From Favolaschia claudopus (taxonomy: Eukaryota; Basidiomycota; Agaricomycetes; Agaricales; Mycenaceae), in contig JAWWNJ010000009.1 in NCBI GenBank assembly GCA_037176885.1, positions 496,001-560,000 on the forward strand: a stretch of 64,000 bases of DNA, given 5' to 3'. Made by a program: the position numbers and the translations under genes. The notes beneath the pieces are model-generated. The model did not search any database. It saw nothing but the letters and a program-made list of their open reading frames with translations, and had not been told where the DNA came from. Position 1 is the first letter of the stretch, and each line of letters begins with the position of its first letter. Below are positions 1 to 11,200 of the stretch, one piece after another.

Positions 1-402
1 GCCGTTTTCAAATACATGGATCGCTTCATCGGTGACTTCCAAGCGCGTTGGAGAAGGTCGCCTGGGGGTACCAGAGACGTGATGATAAAATGGCTTTAAT
101 TGTATAAGGTTGCGGACTCGCTCGGGAACGCTATCAAGCGAAGTGCGCTTAGTGTTCACGTTGGCGACCGTAGTCGAATGCGTCCATTTTGCGCCAGAAA
201 ACAGATCGGCACCGTGGTCAGTATACTAGTTTGATGTTGTAGGTCCTTGTAGGGACGCGAAATTTGAAAATCAAATGATCGACTGGGTTGAATCTGTACA
301 ACGATGAATCAAGTTCATGAAACCTACTCTCAGAACATCCTTGCCCTTCTCGATGACTCTGGCCCCGTCGGGTAGACCGCTGCTGGATTCCACTCGACTC
401 GA
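1..402 (-). CDS. Possible 5' part of an unrecognised gene running off the left edge
   Basis: A minus-strand exon is open from position 225 to the window edge. It encodes about 75 residues of ordinary composition, including a stretch reading SVPERVRNLIQLKPFYHH. It is preceded by a plausible acceptor (CTAG at 226-229). A second open stretch ends at 328 in front of a good GTAGGT donor, and the two join in frame (KGKDVLR then YTDHGADLF). I found no convincing start codon upstream. The gene would be divergent from ERG25 and share its promoter. I recognise no family. The case rests on open frame and splice sites only, so it could be a chance reading. Confidence 0.35.
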
Positions 403-526
403 CTGGCCAAAAAACTACCGAAAATGTCACGTGGCCGAGAATCGCCCCATTTCTATTTTTTTGAAGTGGTTCCACCACTTTTGATAGAAAAGCGGTAAGC
501 GAGTGGTTGACTTGTCTCCCACCACC

Positions 527-1692
527 ATGTCCCATAACGCCACCTCCGCTGCTTTCTACCCACCAGACCTCGACTTCACTTCACTTTCATGGGTCGAGAA
601 GCAATGGATGAACTGGTACATCTACATCGGCAACCCTGTCCTCGCCACCGGCCTCATGAGTTTCTTGATGCATGAGGTGCGTAAAATCTTATTGGGGCTC
701 GCTCGAGTATGTGTTAACATCCTCCAGCTCGTTTACTTTGGCCGTTGCATTCCATGGGTTATTATCGACGCCATACCTTACTTCCGCCGCTGGAAGCTTC
801 AGCCAGGCAAAATTCCCACCCCAAAAGAGCAATGGGAATGCACCAAGCAGGTTTTATTCTCCCACTTCATGGTCGAGCTCCCTGTAGTGAGTTTCCTGTC
901 CTCGAGCTTCCAGTGCCGGCGCTAATTGAAACCCGAAAGATCTGGCTCTTCCACCCAATGGCGGAGGCATTCGGCATGAGGACCTACCAGGTTCCTCTAC
1001 CGGGTTTCAAGGAATGGGCACCTCAAGTCGCGTTCTTCTTCTTCTTCGAGGACATGTACCACTACTTCATGCACCAAGCCCTCCACTACGGCCCGCTGTA
1101 CAAGCACATCCACAAGATTCACCACAAGTACTCTGCGCCGTTTGGCCTCGCAGCCGAGTACGCTCATCCTGCGGAGGTGGCAATGTTGGGCACCGGAACC
1201 ATCGGCGGTCCCATTCTATACTGTATCCTCACTTTCTACGGCGCCTTCTCCGCCAATCTCCACATCTTCTCCATGTATATCTGGATCACTCTCCGCCTCT
1301 TCCAGGCCATTGACGCGCACAGCGGTTACGGTCAGTTCAACTTCGTTCTCGTTTCCCCTGCTTTCGCTGACGATTATTGCTCGTTAGACTTCCCCTGGTC
1401 GCTGCAGCACTGGCTGCCGTTCTGGTCCGGCGCTGAGCACCACGACTTCCACCACATGGCGTTCACGAACAACTTCAGCACGTCTTTCCGGTGGTGGGAT
1501 CGTGTCCTTGGCACCGATGACAAGTACCGCGCCTACCGCAAGCGTGTCCAGGCTGCCAAGGCCGCAAAAAAGAATGCGTCGAAGGAGGAGCTCGACCAGA
1601 TGGAGCAGAAGCTTATGGCAGAGTTCGAAGCTGATGGCTTGCGTGCGGAGGCGGAAGTCCTGAGGGCGACGGAGAAACAAAAAACTCAATAG
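527..1692 (+). CDS. ERG25: C-4 methylsterol oxidase (ERG25-like)
   Basis: This is an ER membrane di-iron oxidase of the fatty acid hydroxylase superfamily. It oxidises the C-4 methyl groups of 4,4-dimethylsterols in ergosterol synthesis. Four exons can be read: 527-676, 728-886, 940-1330 and 1388-1692, with introns of 51-57 bp. Splicing restores the family reading [16 protein letters not shown] across the last intron. The histidine clusters that bind the iron are visible: HYFMH, HKIHH and EHHDFHH. Hydrophobic segments flank them. The start ATG at 527 has a strong ACCACC context; an upstream in-frame codon at 503 is not ATG. The C-terminus is a charged, lysine/glutamate-rich tail. Family assignment is very secure. 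Confidence 0.95.
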
Positions 1693-2539
1693 ACGATACA
1701 GACATAGATAGACTTGCAACAAGTTTGTACTTATTCATACATATAATTCACGCCATGGAACCATACAAACTACCATACAAACGACGAGTTGTACTTTTCA
1801 GAGGGGATCGTGCGCAGCAGCAGCTCCTCTCACCGCACTCTACGGTAGTCTACCGCACTGTTACAGTGTTACTGACAAGCGACTCGGATGGCGACTTTGC
1901 CGAGGTTTGTCATATGGTATCCTCCACTTGTCCTCCACTCGCTCCCACTTTGCTCCCACCATAGCACTCTTGGATATCGCGTTCAACGCGCTCTCGTACA
2001 GTTCTGTGGTTCTCTGCTCAATCTCTGCCGCCACCGTTTGCTCTACATGCTAACGGTCGACCCACTGTGACCACCGCCTCAGTTTTGAACCTACGACAAT
2101 GTCACAAAAACCGACAGTACTGTCAATGACAGTGTCATGGATGGGTTATGCTGTATGCGAAGAATCAATAGATCACGGAATTCCATGAATGCAACGAACT
2201 GAAGGAGACGCGACGCGACGCGACGCCGCCGCGCTGACATGTGACGGCGAACTTTCCATTTTCCGGGACTTCTCTGCCGCCTTTCAGGTTGTTCTCTCTT
2301 TCATGCCAATGGATGCGTCGAAGGTCTCTTGTCATTGACCTTCATATTTCTGGGTTTAAGAAAAACGTGCGATAATTGTCTCGACTGGGAATAGCGCTGA
2401 CATTGGAAGTCTGTCGAACGTCGACGGACGTCCTCGTGGAAGGCTCTCTTTGCCTGCTTCACTCCAGCTACGCCCCGGTTTGACTTGGCTGACCCTTAAC
2501 TTCCTACCACCACTTTGATCGCCACAATCCTCCATTATC
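1693..2539. other. Intergenic region
   Basis: This is the 3' flank of ERG25 and the promoter of the next gene. No credible coding frame was seen. The only structured element is four perfect copies of GACGC at 2207-2226. Confidence 0.6.
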
Positions 2540-3269
2540 ATGAGCTCGGCCGCACCAGGAGTGCCATGTAAATTTGACCCAGATGGCAATGTGCAGCGCT
2601 ACCCAGGCATGACCTCCTTTCTCGACACATCTCTATCTTGACCTGAGCCTAGGAAATACCATCATCGCCCACCTTTCGCCTTCCACGGAGCCAGAGCTGT
2701 ATCAATCTATGCTCAAACTCCACGAAAAGCTCAAATTGAGCCCTCTCAGTCATCTGTATACACTCCTTCCTCCATCCAGTTGGCATATGACTATATTCGA
2801 AGGCGTATGCGATCAAGTCCGCATCCCGAGTCGATGGCCTGACGATCTTTCCATCGACGCTTCGCTCGAAGAATGTACCTCCCTCTTTTCACATAAACTG
2901 TCTTCCTTCGACCTCCAATGCGATCCTCCTTATCGCATGTCAATAACCGGGTTTGACCCGTTGGTAGTTGGCATTGGAATTCATATCGAACCTCGCACTG
3001 GGGAGGAGAACGCGAGACTCAGGGAATTGCGAGATCGACTCTCGCCTCTTCTGCACATTCGCTCCCAGGACCATGCGTCATATGTCCTCCATTTCACTAT
3101 GGCCTATCTGCTGAGGATCTTAACGGAAGAGCAAGACATGGAAATAAACAACCTGTTGATGGATCACTTCGTCGAAATGCCCAAGTTGTTTAGCCTTGGT
3201 GCACCCGAGTTCTGCGCGTTTGATGACATGTTCGCTTTCAAGCGGCTTCTCTATCTGAAGAATCAGTAG
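2540..3269 (+). CDS. 2H phosphoesterase family protein (LigT-like, DUF1868 type), soluble form
   Basis: This protein of about 227 residues carries the two H-x-T/S motifs of the 2H phosphoesterase fold: WHMTIFEG and HFTMAY. It most resembles the DUF1868 group. Members of the fold act on cyclic phosphodiester or RNA 2',3' ends, but the substrate here is unknown. Exon 1 is 2540-2606 and exon 2 is 2653-3269. The junction restores RYPGNTIIAHL, matching two paralogues in this window (4182-3367 minus and 21690-22565 plus). The 46-bp intron begins with GC (GCATGA) rather than GT. Unlike its paralogues, this copy starts directly at the conserved GVPxKFD segment, so it has no N-terminal membrane anchor. 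It is convergent with the next gene, 97 bp away. Confidence 0.8.
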
Positions 3270-3366
3270 AGAAGCCAGAGCGTGCATCGAGGTTCATTGA
3301 TACAATATTTGCTATGTTTTTCGACCTTTGTATCTGATCCTTTGTAATTTAACAGACAGCCTGTCA

Positions 3367-4182
3367 TTATTGTTGGTCTTTCAAGTACAAAAGAGGTTCA
3401 AACGCAAACATGTCTTCAAATTTACAAAATTCGGGAGCACCTAGCTCGAACTGGTTCGGCATCTCTTTCTTGAAATGGTCCATCAAGAGCTCGGTCAATT
3501 CAGTATCCTGCTCCTCGCTCAAATACCTCAACTTGTAAGCAAGACTGAGATGAAAGCCATAAGTATCGTGCTCCCGTGCACGAATATGCAGCAGCTCCGA
3601 CAGCCGGTCCCTCAGGTCCCGCAGTCTCGAGTTCTCTTGTGGTGTGGATGGTTGGAGATCTAAAGTGATACCAGCCACCTGCTTTTGGAAGCCGAGGATA
3701 GAGAGCTTGTACGGCGGAGCACACCGAAGGTCGAAGGAAGATAGTTTGCGCTCGTACAGAGAGTGGCATTGCGCGAGCGAAGCATTGAGAGGCAAGTCGT
3801 CCGGCCACCGGCCGGGAACGCGCACTTTGTCCAACACACCCTCGAATAGCGTCATATGCCAACTGGATGGAGGGAGAAGAGCATAAAGATGATGGAGATG
3901 GCTGCCCTTCAGTTTGTCGTGCAGTCTGCGTAGTGAGCGGTGCAGCTCTGAAGAATGAGACAAATGTGCGATGACTGTGTTGCCCGGAAAATGCTGCACA
4001 TTTCCTTCTGCGTCGAACTTGTCAGGAACCCCGGGTGGATTGGGTTCCTGGAAATTCGGCAGCTCGAGTCTCGGTGTCATAGCGTAGTGGAAGCAATAGA
4101 CGCCGAGCGAGACAACGAGGATCAGGCAAATGTTTCTGAGAGTGAAGTGAGAGCCCGGGGCTTTTGCTGCCGACATTGCCAC
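3367..4182 (-). CDS. 2H phosphoesterase family protein (DUF1868 type), membrane-anchored
   Basis: A single open frame of 271 residues, without introns. A hydrophobic segment at about residues 17-34 (ICLILVVSLGVYCFHYA) predicts a signal anchor. It is followed by the conserved PGVPDKFDAEGNVQ region, then the 2H motifs WHMTLFEG (about residue 107) and FHLSLAY. The C-terminal half ends in the paralogue signature LGAPEFCKFEDMFAFEPLLYL. The family fold implies cyclic phosphodiesterase or RNA-ligase-like chemistry, but no substrate can be inferred. The anchor would place the catalytic domain in the secretory lumen or outside the cell. It faces the soluble paralogue tail-to-tail, which suggests an inverted local duplication. 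Confidence 0.85.
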   Translation of the reverse strand: MAMSAAKAPGSHFTLRNICLILVVSLGVYCFHYAMTPRLELPNFQEPNPPGVPDKFDAEGNVQHFPGNTVIAHLSHSSELHRSLRRLHDKLKGSHLHHLYALLPPSSWHMTLFEGVLDKVRVPGRWPDDLPLNASLAQCHSLYERKLSSFDLRCAPPYKLSILGFQKQVAGITLDLQPSTPQENSRLRDLRDRLSELLHIRAREHDTYGFHLSLAYKLRYLSEEQDTELTELLMDHFKKEMPNQFELGAPEFCKFEDMFAFEPLLYLKDQQ

Positions 4183-4632
4183 AAAGAAATGCGTCGCCAG
4201 AGCGTCTGTTCACGAAAGTGAGTCGTCTGAGGTTCACGCAGACCAAACAACATGCAAACCTCAACTTTCAAGAGATATCGTTACAAATTGATTGAACAGG
4301 TTCGTCAATGGTAAACTCCGAGCAATATCTGCACTGGTGAATGTGCAATGGGTGGAAGAAACGCACGTACCCACACTAAGTCTAAGTAGAAGCAGTCCCT
4401 CCCGTTCAAGTGCCGTATTATTTAATGGAACTCGTTGATGGATACCTTTCCTGACCCGACATTTTTGGTGCCTTCCTCGCACGTTCGTTCGCTCTTTCAG
4501 CGAGAGCGAGAACGACTCTGAGGGAATGGCAGCTGGATATCGGTTCAGTTTCGCCACGCACGATATGTTGCATTTGCACGATGTAGTGGAGGGTTGACGA
4601 TTTCGGCGCAGCCACCATAAGGTCAGAAGTTT
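4183..4632. other. Intergenic region
   Basis: Promoter of the minus-strand 2H gene and 3' flank of CHL1. No gene or repeat recognised. Confidence 0.5.
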
Positions 4633-7600
4633 TCAGATCTTTTTATTCTTATAGAAGGAACCAAGTTCCCGAATTACTTGTCCGAAACTATCAGGGACGA
4701 CCATATTACCTCCGATCCAGCTCGGAAGCTTAGCGCGAATTGAAGCAGAACCATAACGCTCGTCCATTAGAATTAAGGACGCCCAATCCGCTCGGTGACG
4801 GATTGCTCGACCTACGAAATGGCGGGTCAAACAAGATCATGAAACGAGGAACCTCGAGACCCACCTATGCTTTGGTTGACCGCATTCATGCACATGTTCT
4901 CATAAAGCTCTGCCGAAGCGTCTTTCTGGCCTGGTGGACGTTTGGCTCCCCGCTTCTCTTCCAACTCCTTCACATACTTCATGCGCTCGCGTAGTTCTGG
5001 AGAGCCGAGATTAGCAAAGGGTAGTCCAACTATGACTACTGCTCGAGCAAGATCGTCGGCGAAATTGAGTCCTTCAGACAACTTGGCGCCAATGACGGCA
5101 AAGAGCAGGCCACCTTGCGATTTTACCTGTTAAAGATTTATCGACTCGAGCCACAAAAAAGTCCATGTCTACTCACCAGAGGGTCGGTACTAGTCTCGTG
5201 CACCGCCGAGGAATACTCCTGCAACACCTGTTCGACTTGCGTCGATTGCTCTGGCTCGAAAAACACCTAGGCATCTTCGTCAGACCGTGTTCGCTGTTGG
5301 TGGTTGACCTGTTCACCTTCTTCTTGGTTTCGAACCGGGTCAAAGCTCCGCTCTTTTGCCAGACAGCCTTGGCTTTGTTCAGGAAGCGATATGACGGAAA
5401 GAAGACAATCATGCCCCTGGGCACCAGGGATGCAAAATTTAGTAGAGTCTGACCGAGCTCTCCGATCTATGAATGATTCAATAAGCTGGGCGAATCTGGC
5501 AGCCTCTGTCTGTCTTACAACAGCTTCGTCTTCCTGTTTTCCAGCTTTGTAATCCAGAGCTCCTCGGGGCCCCTTGCTCACCACAACTGGTAAGAGATTG
5601 GATTCTGGTATAATGTGGCCACACGAAAAGCTGGTGATTTTCTCGGACGGAAGTTGGGTGAACAACTGGTTTATCACGTCCGATATCTGCAAGTAGAGCA
5701 TGAATGTCCAGCTGCGCTGTGGTAGGCAATTGACACTCACTGGAGACATCGTTCCTCCGGCCAAGATCACAGACCTAGCGGATTCCACCACTTCTAGGAA
5801 ATGCGGAGCTGGATTTAACAGCTGATACTTGATTTCGACTTCCTCCTGACCGGAGCGATTTTTTACAAGAGACAATGCAACCCGGCCATCTACGAAAGTG
5901 AGCCACAGGATGAAGCGTACTAAAAATTAAACCGTGCCTTCATTCGTTCCTGCCAAACACAATATGAATGCTTCGACGGCGTGTAGAGGAGGTACAGCTC
6001 CTTTTCTTGAACGCAACTTGGGGTCTGAAGCAATATTGAGTCGCAACAGGTTTATGGAGGGGGACAGGCTACCTGATTGGTCTTCGGCTTTCTTATCGGA
6101 ATAGCCCGATATTTTTCTTGCGATCTAGAAACCGCGTCAATGGAAATTTGACGATGTAAACTAAACCAACAAGTAACCTTGCTCTTCTTCAAATAGGCTT
6201 CGATTTCCAACATATTTATGCTAGCAACTTTGTTTCCCAAGCGATCGAGAAGCTGCGCTGCAGTCATGACCTCGACTTTAGATGAGTCTGCCTTTGAATT
6301 GTTGTCCTTCCACTGCAGGGTATACTTTTGAAGGGCATCCAGAAACAATACTAACCGTTTGAGATGTAACAGATTCTCGGGGTTTAGTTTTGTGCGGAAC
6401 CGCTTAAGGTAAATGCACACTTGTTGAAACGAAGTCACAAGGGTCGCAAACGGTAATCGTGCTGTGGACAGCGATAAAAGGGTGGGTATAAGATCTGGGC
6501 CGAATTCAATACCCCAGCGTTCGGAAATTCAAGCAAACGACTAACTATGAGCTTCATCAATGATGACGATTTGATCAGTCAAGTCAATTCCGAGAGCCTC
6601 TCTGGCTGTTTTCTGGAGTAGGAGATTGTACGGCAGTGTTACGAGCTGCACGCAAAACTACTCAGACTGGCTGGAAACAAAGATATCAAACAGACCTCTG
6701 CTTGTGGAATTGCGCGTCTTGACCCAAAATAGGGGCAGGTCTGGGCAAGGCGACCAACCGAAGCCAGGTCTTCAATATCCTTAGGCGCGGACTGATTGTT
6801 CATGAATATCAGCCTACGAGGATGACCTGGCTGCTTTACCAAAATCTGATCTCGAAAGTCGACCATTCGATAGTCCTCGTCAAGCGGAGGCAAATATTGG
6901 CATCGTTTTGTTCCCTTTTCTTAGAAAACAACGAATTGAGATAATAGCGTCAATATTGACTTTGATTTACCTTCCAAGAGTTCTCGACATCCCTCGTCCA
7001 GATCCCTGCTCTTGGCTCGTACATCGTCATTGATGCATAGTTGCTTTCGCGACCCCAAAGAAACTGTGCGCGAGTAAATCACCGGCATCTCGTCATCAGT
7101 TGAAGATTCATCAGGGGCACCACGCTTCTGGGGAATGTCAACAGAGTGGCTGCATTGAGCTGGACTTGCAGTGATAGGGGAGAGTTTGAGGCGTTGCAAC
7201 TCGGGAAGAACTTGCGCAAGCTGGCTGTGTGTTCTCGACGCGTAGTATATCTTCGTGCAAGTCGGGTCTACTTCTTTGTCAAAGAAATTCTTTTTTGAAG
7301 AGTTGCGCTCCATTCTAAATATCGAGAGTGAGAAGGACTAGAGGAGCGAAACGCGAGACTAACCGAGCCATGAGAGCCCGCACTTCTGGGGAGAAGTTAT
7401 CGTCCTCTTCCACTGATTCGGGGAGGAAAACGTCGTCTTCGTCTTCGAATTCCAACGTAGGCGTAACTTGCGATGTTTTCTGAAGTCTGGGAGGTCAGTG
7501 GCATATAGACGCTGAAAGCCAGATACACACCTGCTTCTTGTGGACTCGTGAACGAGCCATTCGCTTCATCGCCTCCTCCTTCCTTCTGGCTTCTAAAAGA

Positions 7601-8053
7601 CGATCTTGGTATTCTCGCTCTTCAGCTTCCAATTCTCGTGCCCGCCGTTCCCGAGTTTGCGCTAATACCCAGTCACGCCCAGCTGAACACATTTGAATTA
7701 GTAACCCGCCCTCGATAGCCCGAGATGTATGTACGCACCATCGGTCTCTGTGCCGAGCGCGTCTAAAATACCCTTCTTTGCTCGATTTTTCTCGTCAGTC
7801 AACCAGGTGAGACTTGCGCACAAGAGACTGAGCGTCTTTCCCTGGTGACAAGAGCGACTTGTGAGGTTTTTGCCATTTTGATCAAAGAATTACTGACTGT
7901 GCCGGTTGGACTCTCAACGATAGTCACTTTCTTCTGTTCGATTGAAGTGTATAGATGCCGCATGAGGTCGACCTGAATCGGATACGGAGGCGAATATGGG
8001 AATGCCGGAAATTCGCTGGGTGTTGGGAGACTAAGATCGAGTTCTTTGGACAT
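4633..8053 (-). CDS. CHL1: ATP-dependent DNA helicase CHL1/DDX11 (XPD-like iron-sulphur family)
   Basis: This is a superfamily 2 DEAH helicase needed in yeast for sister-chromatid cohesion and genome stability. It has about 15 exons; the first ones are 8053-7898, 7841-7739, 7682-7531, 7479-7364 and 7314-6971. Walker A (SPTGT/GKT) is split exactly by intron 1. A coiled, charged insert ([19 protein letters not shown]) follows. The four iron-sulphur cysteines are present in LCIND, GCREL, RCQYL and [10 protein letters not shown]. Walker B reads VIIDEAH, with DEAH at 6548-6559. Further motifs are GMIVFFPSY near 5.4 kb, [10 protein letters not shown], and QSIGRAIRH as motif VI. The apparent frame change before GMIVFFPSY is removed by a GTAAGA...CATAG intron, so the gene looks intact. 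It ends FYKNKKI. Confidence 0.93.
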
Positions 8054-8274
8054 TTTGCTTCAGATTAATCCCAGACACGAGGCCGGCACTGCTGCTACGA
8101 TAGTGGCCTTGCTACCTTCAGCTTGAGTCGCACAAGGTCGTTAGACGCGTTCGAGGTTCGGAACAAGAGTGGCACCTAGTGGCACGCATGATAGTCACAG
8201 AAGTCACATGATATGTGACCGATCGCGTCCGTTGAACGCCCGGTTGTTCAATTTCAAACTAAGTATCCTACAGG

Positions 8275-11200
8275 CTACATGGGTTCGAAAAATGTGGCGG
8301 GCTCCCGCAACGCCTTCTGCTCGCTATAGTCAGGCGTGACATAATCCTGGAAGTTCAGGGATGTGGAGAACACCCCATCCGAGATGAGTTCAAGGCCAGC
8401 TACACTCGCTCCTGAAGCATCCATAGCCCATACCATCACAGCTAGGGTATTGCCTGACTGGCGTCGTAGGATACTAAACAGAAGGTTAAAGCATAACACG
8501 AGTTCCACGAGTTCTTGAATACCTAGCGGGTAACACGAATATTGTTTGAGGGCTGTTCAATGTCTTACACGTAAGCCAATGGCGCGAGATGAACGTTCCC
8601 ACTCACCCGATACTGTTCACGTATTTCCCGAACTGCCACCCGTTCAAATATATTTGAAGCCGGAAGTTTGATGCAACGGTCGTGTTTCGCGTCACTGAAA
8701 GACGTACAGGCGCGTCAATACCTGTATTTACAGGCAACTCGAAAGTAGTCCTGTAGAAGTTGATTCCGGCTTTCGAGACACCAGAAAGGGGCGACTCAGC
8801 GGCCCAAGAATCATCGGGGAAACCTGGAAGGTGAGCGCCTATACGCTCCGCCCACAGTCCACCTTCATTAAGATAGCCGCGGAAAGTGTCTGGGGTGTGC
8901 GCTGCACCTCCCTACAGTGCAATCGGGTTAATTCATGTATGGACGTTGCAAAAGAGCGAGTAGCATACCAGGTTGCCCTGTATTCTCCAAGAGTCAAATG
9001 TTGTGTTTCCGCCAATGAGAGCATAACCTCTAATCCCTCGAGGCTCCTTCCCTCCGTTTGCTACAGAGCATCAAGAGAGAACCGCATAATATACGATGAT
9101 ACCTTACAGTTGGTTTCAGTGATACTAGCGGTTTCAAACCATCAATCTTCTGCAATACGAAGAAAGCAACGACTGACCCCATGTGATCTATACGACCAGA
9201 CGTTAGATGACGAACGCGGCATAGGGTAAGTAGGTTAAGGCACCTTGGAAGACAACTAGAACATTGGTTTGTCCAACCTTCAGCGCACCGGACGGTAGAG
9301 CCCAGGAGTTGGATGACAAGCTTATCGTCGCATTGCCTTGGCTTGATCCCAGAAATACGCCATTCAACCATGCAGAGTAGCCTCCGGCAAACCCATATTG
9401 CACCGTCAAGTTTACGGCTGTCTCTTGCCCAGACGCATTGAAACGACCACGGAATATAAGATGACCGCCATAGAACCTTTTGATAAAATTGCGTAAGGAA
9501 TACGATACGGGAAACATGGAACTTCTGTACCCATATTGCTGGGAATAAAGAACTTGGCTGCCCGCTAGAGGGGGGAGGTTCGTGTACTAAAAGACAGTTA
9601 AGATGATTGTGGGAGGAATATATTGGAAAAAGCTCACATTGGTTGTCGTCAGGTCGGCCAGCATGAAGCTCGAGTCATCGAAGTCGGGATCGATTTCAGG
9701 TAGACTGGGAGGAGAAGCAAGGTCAGTCCACACAGCATGCACATCGCGAGGGGGCAGAATTACCTTCCGGACACCTTCCAACCACTCAAGGTGGGAAGGC
9801 TGATCGTCTGAGACTCTCCAACTTGTCCTTCGAAAGACCCGCGGTTTGTGCTCGTGATCCGTACAGGTACGTCGTTCCACAGTATGCTGGAAACAGATTT
9901 CGGGACAATTGCTTCAATCGTCGTGGTCCCATTCAAGTCACCAGTCTGGAAAGAATATGAACAGAGCATCAAGAGAACACCAAGATTTTACCAGAGACAG
10001 GGTGTTGCCGTTTATAGACGCGGCACGAAGAACGTAAGGACCAGAAACAAGTACGCTGTAGTACTCTTGTGAGTGAATGAAGGCGGGTGCGGCAGCATTT
10101 CCCTCACGTTTCGTTAGTACCGATTGAGAAAATCTTCCCAAATGTTCCTGAGCCCGCAATGAGAGGAGCGTGCCACTGATTCGCAGTAGACTTGTCCAGT
10201 ATCACAGCAACTATACTGGCGTTTCCCAGGGTAATTGGGACGAATGAAGATCCATTCAGGGTATAGCTGAGTACCAACGTTCCATTAGAGAACGTGGAGG
10301 ATACTCCAGAGGTTCCGGCCAGATTAACGTTTGGCGCCGAATCGAAGGTGAAGGAGGTTTCTCCGGTTTGGCCAGCGGGGGCATAGAAAACGATGTAGTC
10401 GGTGTTATCGATGCTGCTTGAATATGAAAATCAGAGTTTCGCTACATGAGGGAATCGTACGTGGTCCATGTCATAATCCTAGCGGTGGATGTCAGGACAA
10501 GTGCAAAATGATGGAGTAAAAATGTACATACTCAGCGGTCGAATAAAGAATTCTGTTTTGACTACGACCAAACACGTAGTCGGTCACCAAGATCTTGCTC
10601 TCTCGACCATTGAAAGTTAATTGGCCAGTTTGGGGGATCAGCTGAGGACCCAATGATGTTTGAACAGTCACTTGCGTTACGGTCAACGCCGTTGACCTAA
10701 CGAAATCAGTTACAGGAAACAAACTTCCAACCTACACTCACGGCGAGCTGTCGTGGCGCATGACATAGAAACCGGCAGCGGTGTCGGGATTTCTAAGCTC
10801 GGCCGTGTGTATCAAGGGCGACGTAGTGTAATTTGTGCCATTCGCCAAAAGATTGGCGGCAAGCAAGTCGCGAGAGACGCGTAAAAACAAGCCTGGATGC
10901 AAAATCGTTGTTGAGCTCTCAGGTCATAAAACACGGTCTACATTTCCCGACTCGCAAGGCTCAGCCAAAAGATCGAATGTGCTGACGTGGGCTCACAAGC
11001 GTCAGCACATGTCCTTCCGTGCCGACAGCGCTTATGCGGGCAGATTATCAGATAAAAAACTCACCTTGAAGTCTCATCTCGTTCATTTTGGGTCCGGCGA
11101 CACGGTTCTCATTTATCCCTCCCCCGTAATCGTACGACGTGTATGACACTGGGGCTGCTATGGAGCCCCAGTTGGTTCCGCCAAACAGCACTGAAGAAAC

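Noticed and set aside
1384..1722. Minus-strand frame opposite ERG25 as a gene
   Set aside because: It is a shadow of the conserved ERG25 exons, with no start context or family features.
5267..5875. Frameshift in CHL1 before the GMIVFFPSY motif
   Set aside because: An intron with donor GTAAGA and acceptor CATAG joins DEAV to IGELGQTLL in frame.
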